A stretch of DNA of 15,360 bases, from assembly GCA_002434335.1 (NCBI GenBank), contig DJJW01000030.1:20979-36338 (forward strand). Direction: 5' to 3'. The number at the start of each line of letters is the position of its first letter. The stretch's first letter is position 1. Shown here in pieces: positions 13,410 to 15,360 of this stretch. Below the pieces are notes generated by a model, which ran no database searches, had not been told where the DNA came from, and was given only the letters and a program-made list of their open reading frames with translations. This DNA comes from Lachnoclostridium sp. UBA6558. Its GTDB lineage: Bacteria; Bacillota; Clostridia; Lachnospirales; Lachnospiraceae. Made by a program: the position numbers and the translations under genes.

Positions 13410-13631
13410 ATGACCGGGCCTAAAAAGTTAAATTGTAGTAGGAGTACTTTGAGTTCAGAAGCTTTGGTCATAAATATGCCCAGACTAAAAATCCAAGTCT
13501 AATGGAAGTGCGAAGCCCCTCAAAACTCTCCACATTGGATATTAGTGATGTGCACTATGACGAATTGCTACATTGATACCAAAGAATCTGTGAGATCTGA
13601 AATCATCAGCTTACAGGTTTTTTGGTTTTTT
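13410..13631 (+). ncRNA. candidate structured non-coding RNA (~220 nt) upstream of purC
   Basis: It is bounded by a strong promoter (13375-13403) and a terminator (13579-13631). It contains only a 30-codon frame (13410-13502) without a ribosome site, so it is probably non-coding. Nested pairings are visible: TCATA/TATGA (13468-13472/13556-13560), ATCCAA/TTGGAT (13491-13496/13535-13540) and TGGAAGT/ACTcTCCA (13503-13509/13525-13532). CTTTGG (13462-13467) could also pair with CCAAAG (13579-13584) in the terminator's 5' arm, offering an alternative fold. It could be a free-standing sRNA (6S-like is one thought) or an attenuator leader for purC. I see no known purine, ZTP or ykkC-type riboswitch motif. 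Confidence 0.5.
13579..13631 (+). terminator. rho-independent terminator upstream of purC
   Basis: A 16-bp arm CCAAAGAATCTGTGAG (13579-13594) pairs with CTTACAGGTTTTTTGG (13610-13625), with a few wobbles and a 15-base loop, followed by six T (13626-13631). It lies 215 bp before purC. Confidence 0.75.
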
Positions 13632-13747
13632 CATATAATGCCTGAATTAATAAGTAAAAAGCTGAAAAAATAGAAAAATATTAGTAAAACTTATAAATTT
13701 AATTAGAAGAAACTAAGGGCAAAGAGCTGGAAATTACGATTTATCTA

Positions 13748-13775
13748 TTGCGATTCTGATTTTGTAGGATATAAT
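13748..13775 (+). promoter_or_regulatory. promoter of purC
   Basis: TTGCGA (13748-13753), a 16-bp spacer and a consensus TATAAT (13770-13775), 71 bp before the purC start. It lies downstream of the terminator, so purC need not depend on read-through from the upstream RNA. Confidence 0.6.
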
Positions 13776-13846
13776 AAGAAGAGTAAGACAAGCTTTGTGT
13801 GTAGAGTAATAACATGATGTGATAACAACACAGATAGGAGCCGAAT

Positions 13847-14554
13847 ATGGAAAAGTTAGAAATGCTTTATGAAGGTAAGGCTAAAAAAGTTTTTAAAACA
13901 GCACAGGAAGATGTTTATATTGTTGATTATAAAGACGATGCAACTGCATTTAATGGCTTAAAGAAAGGAACCATAATCGGAAAAGGTGTTATTAACAACC
14001 GAATGTCCAATCATCTGTTTAAATTACTGGAACAAGAAGGCGTAACCACGCACTTTATTGAAGAATTAAGTGACAGGGAAACTGCCGTCAAGAAAGTTGA
14101 AATTGTACCCTTAGAGGTTATTATTCGTAATGTATCTGCCGGAAGCTTTGCCAAGAAGTTAGGAATGGAAGAAGGCATTAAATTACTTGCTCCCACTTTG
14201 GAATTCAGCTATAAGAATGATGACCTGGGAGATCCTATGATTAATGATTACTATGCCATTGCCTTAGGTCTTGCAACAAGAGAAGAAATCGATAAGATTA
14301 CTGAAATGACATTTAAGGTAAATGAAGTACTTAGCAAATATTTTGCAGAGTGTGGCATTGAATTGATAGATTTTAAGATAGAATTCGGAAGACATAAGGG
14401 AGAAGTTATCCTGGCAGATGAGATTTCACCGGACACCTGCAGACTATGGGATATCAAGACCCGCGAAAAATTAGATAAAGACCGTTTCAGAAGAGATATG
14501 GGTAATGTAGAAGATGCTTATAAGGAAGTATTACAGAGAATTGGTCTCGCTTAA
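13847..14554 (+). CDS. purC: phosphoribosylaminoimidazole-succinocarboxamide synthase (SAICAR synthetase)
   Basis: A 235-residue single-domain PurC joining CAIR and aspartate with ATP in de novo purine synthesis. Visible family features are the N-terminal LYEGKAKKVF (nucleotide-binding strand-turn), YKDDATAFNGLKKGTI with the substrate-contact region, GVINNRMSNHLF, EVIIRNVSAGSFAKKLG, DPMINDYYAI, LIDFKIEFGRHKGEVILADEISPDTCRLWD (key Asp and Glu metal ligands, ending at DT-R-W) and the C-terminal DKDRFRRDMG. Length is typical. TAGGAG lies upstream of the ATG. purF follows after 175 bp, starting the usual clostridial pur cluster. Confidence 0.97.
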   Translation: MEKLEMLYEGKAKKVFKTAQEDVYIVDYKDDATAFNGLKKGTIIGKGVINNRMSNHLFKLLEQEGVTTHFIEELSDRETAVKKVEIVPLEVIIRNVSAGSFAKKLGMEEGIKLLAPTLEFSYKNDDLGDPMINDYYAIALGLATREEIDKITEMTFKVNEVLSKYFAECGIELIDFKIEFGRHKGEVILADEISPDTCRLWDIKTREKLDKDRFRRDMGNVEDAYKEVLQRIGLA

Positions 14555-14566
14555 AGATTACAGTCT

Positions 14567-14621
14567 GGGTTGTTGCAAATAGAAGGAATGGTATGTACTG
14601 TACCGGATTTTGCAGCAGCCC
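14567..14621 (+). other. imperfect hairpin in the purC-purF gap
   Basis: GGGTTGTTGCAAA (14567-14579) can pair over 13 bp, with two wobbles, with TTTGCAGCAGCCC (14609-14621). A small inner GGTA/TACC helix caps it (14590-14604). No T-run follows, so it is not a normal terminator. It may stabilise or separate the purC and purF messages. Confidence 0.45.
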
Positions 14622-14729
14622 ATTCTTAATTAAAGTCAGTAAACATTTGGTATGGAAGAAAGGATGTATAAACTGATATTGGTATAAGAATAAAACACGT
14701 GTATTAGTTTGTATCAGAAAGGATTTTAA

Positions 14730-15360
14730 ATGGATAAGAGCGCGCAATTTGACACCTGGGATTCAGATGAGTTACATGAAGAATGCGGAGTTTTTGGTAT
14801 CTATGACTTTGACGGCAATGATATTGCTTCAACCATTTATTACGGGCTATTTGCTTTACAGCACAGAGGACAGGAAAGCTGCGGTATTGCAGTAAGCGAT
14901 ACCAATGGTCCCAAGGGCAGCGTAAAGTCTTATAAAGGTTTGGGACTGGTAAATGAGGTGTTCACACCGGAAAGCCTGGAGGGCTTGCAGGGAAATATCG
15001 GTGTGGGTCATGTACGTTATTCTACGGCAGGAGCCAGTAACAGAGAGAATACCCAGCCTCTGGTTTTAAATTATGTCAAAGGAACTTTGGCACTTGCACA
15101 TAATGGTAACCTGGTTAATGCCATGGAATTGAAAGATAAGCTGTCCTATACAGGAGCAATCTTTCAGACAACCATAGATTCAGAAGTTATTGCCTATCTT
15201 ATAGCAAGGGAGAGATTACAGACCCGCAGCGTAGAAGAGGCTGTTAAGAACGCCATGGTAAAATTAAAGGGAGCATATTCCCTGGTTATCATGAGCCCGA
15301 GAAAATTAATCGGTGCAAGAGATCCTTTCGGCTTCCATCCCCTTTGTATCGGTAAAAGAG
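14730..15360 (+). CDS. purF: amidophosphoribosyltransferase, N-terminal part (cut by window end)
   Basis: The first 210 residues of PurF, the enzyme making phosphoribosylamine from PRPP and glutamine, the committed purine step. ATG 14730 follows AGAAAGGA at 6 nt. A short propeptide (MDKSAQFDTWDSDELHEE) precedes Cys19 of CGVFGIYDF. Cys19 becomes the N-terminal nucleophile of the glutaminase domain after propeptide removal. Further class II amidotransferase motifs are FALQHRGQESCGIAV, GVGHVRYSTAGASNRENTQP, ALAHNGNLVNA, TTIDSEVI and the GAYSLVIMSPRKLIGARDPFGFHPLCIG segment leading towards the transferase domain. The rest lies beyond the window. Confidence 0.97.
   Translation, partial: MDKSAQFDTWDSDELHEECGVFGIYDFDGNDIASTIYYGLFALQHRGQESCGIAVSDTNGPKGSVKSYKGLGLVNEVFTPESLEGLQGNIGVGHVRYSTAGASNRENTQPLVLNYVKGTLALAHNGNLVNAMELKDKLSYTGAIFQTTIDSEVIAYLIARERLQTRSVEEAVKNAMVKLKGAYSLVIMSPRKLIGARDPFGFHPLCIGKR

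Noticed and set aside
13298..13471. N-terminal extension of the XRE regulator to 13471.
   Set aside because: It crosses the divergent promoter and palindrome, lacks a ribosome site, and a TTG with a perfect AGGAGG is present at 13297.
13410..13502. 30-codon open frame at the start of the candidate non-coding RNA.
   Set aside because: The ATG coincides with the predicted transcription start and no Shine-Dalgarno is possible; no recognisable protein pattern.
13410..13846. Purine, ZTP (pfl) or PRPP/ykkC riboswitch upstream of purC.
   Set aside because: I looked for their conserved core motifs and found none; only generic helices and a terminator are visible.

Overview
The window looks like a chromosomal segment of a low-GC anaerobic Firmicute, most likely a Lachnospiraceae / Clostridium phytofermentans-type organism. 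This rests on AT-rich intergenic DNA, strong AGGAGG-type ribosome binding sites, the Hsp33 and PurC/PurF sequences, a GH94 disaccharide phosphorylase and several small clostridial protein families. The assignment comes from recognising protein sequences, not from a search.

Layout. (1) 1-2487: the tail of an upstream gene, then a PLDc_N-type membrane protein, an ABC ATPase and an ABC-2 permease (YxlE-YxlF-YxlG-like). (2) 2488-2851: a degenerate tandem repeat, a terminator and a promoter. (3) 2852-5500: a eukaryotic-type HisA, a SAM-dependent methyltransferase and Hsp33 (hslO), probably one transcription unit. (4) 5501-6311: an octamer repeat running across the hslO stop codon, a terminator, a 16-17 bp minisatellite and a promoter. 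(5) 6312-8713: a PNPOx-family protein, a frameshifted glyoxalase-like (VOC) pseudogene, an intact serine hydrolase and a truncated, frameshifted CPBP-protease remnant, so a partly decaying accessory block. (6) 8806-10044: a small conserved protein, a cytosolic NlpC/P60-like protein and a 42-residue membrane peptide, followed by a terminator. (7) 10391-12784: a GH94 phosphorylase gene, complete except for one in-frame amber codon, with its own promoter and a hairpin/operator. (8) 12851-13297 (minus strand): an XRE regulator, divergent from a strong promoter that appears to drive a short structured non-coding transcript ending in a terminator at 13631. (9) 13847-15360: purC and the start of purF, with their own promoter.

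The most unusual signal is a family of three related leader elements (about 219-343, 3653-3720 and 6201-6298). Each lies directly upstream of a start codon. They share a GCCAC/GTGGC pairing and a TATCGCAGG-type hairpin whose arms differ between copies by paired or wobble changes. In two copies an AAGAGTGAA/TTCACTCTT helix interleaves with the GCCAC/GTGGC helix, the topology of an H-type pseudoknot. I cannot match this element to a known riboswitch or repeat family. The second candidate is the xre-divergent non-coding transcript, whose promoter spacer carries a perfect 15-bp palindrome.

The genes do not form one pathway. The ABC system is membrane transport or stress related; hisA and purC/F touch linked histidine and purine metabolism (HisA is two steps from AICAR production) but lie 10 kb apart; hslO is redox chaperoning; the GH94 enzyme belongs to phosphorolytic sugar use.
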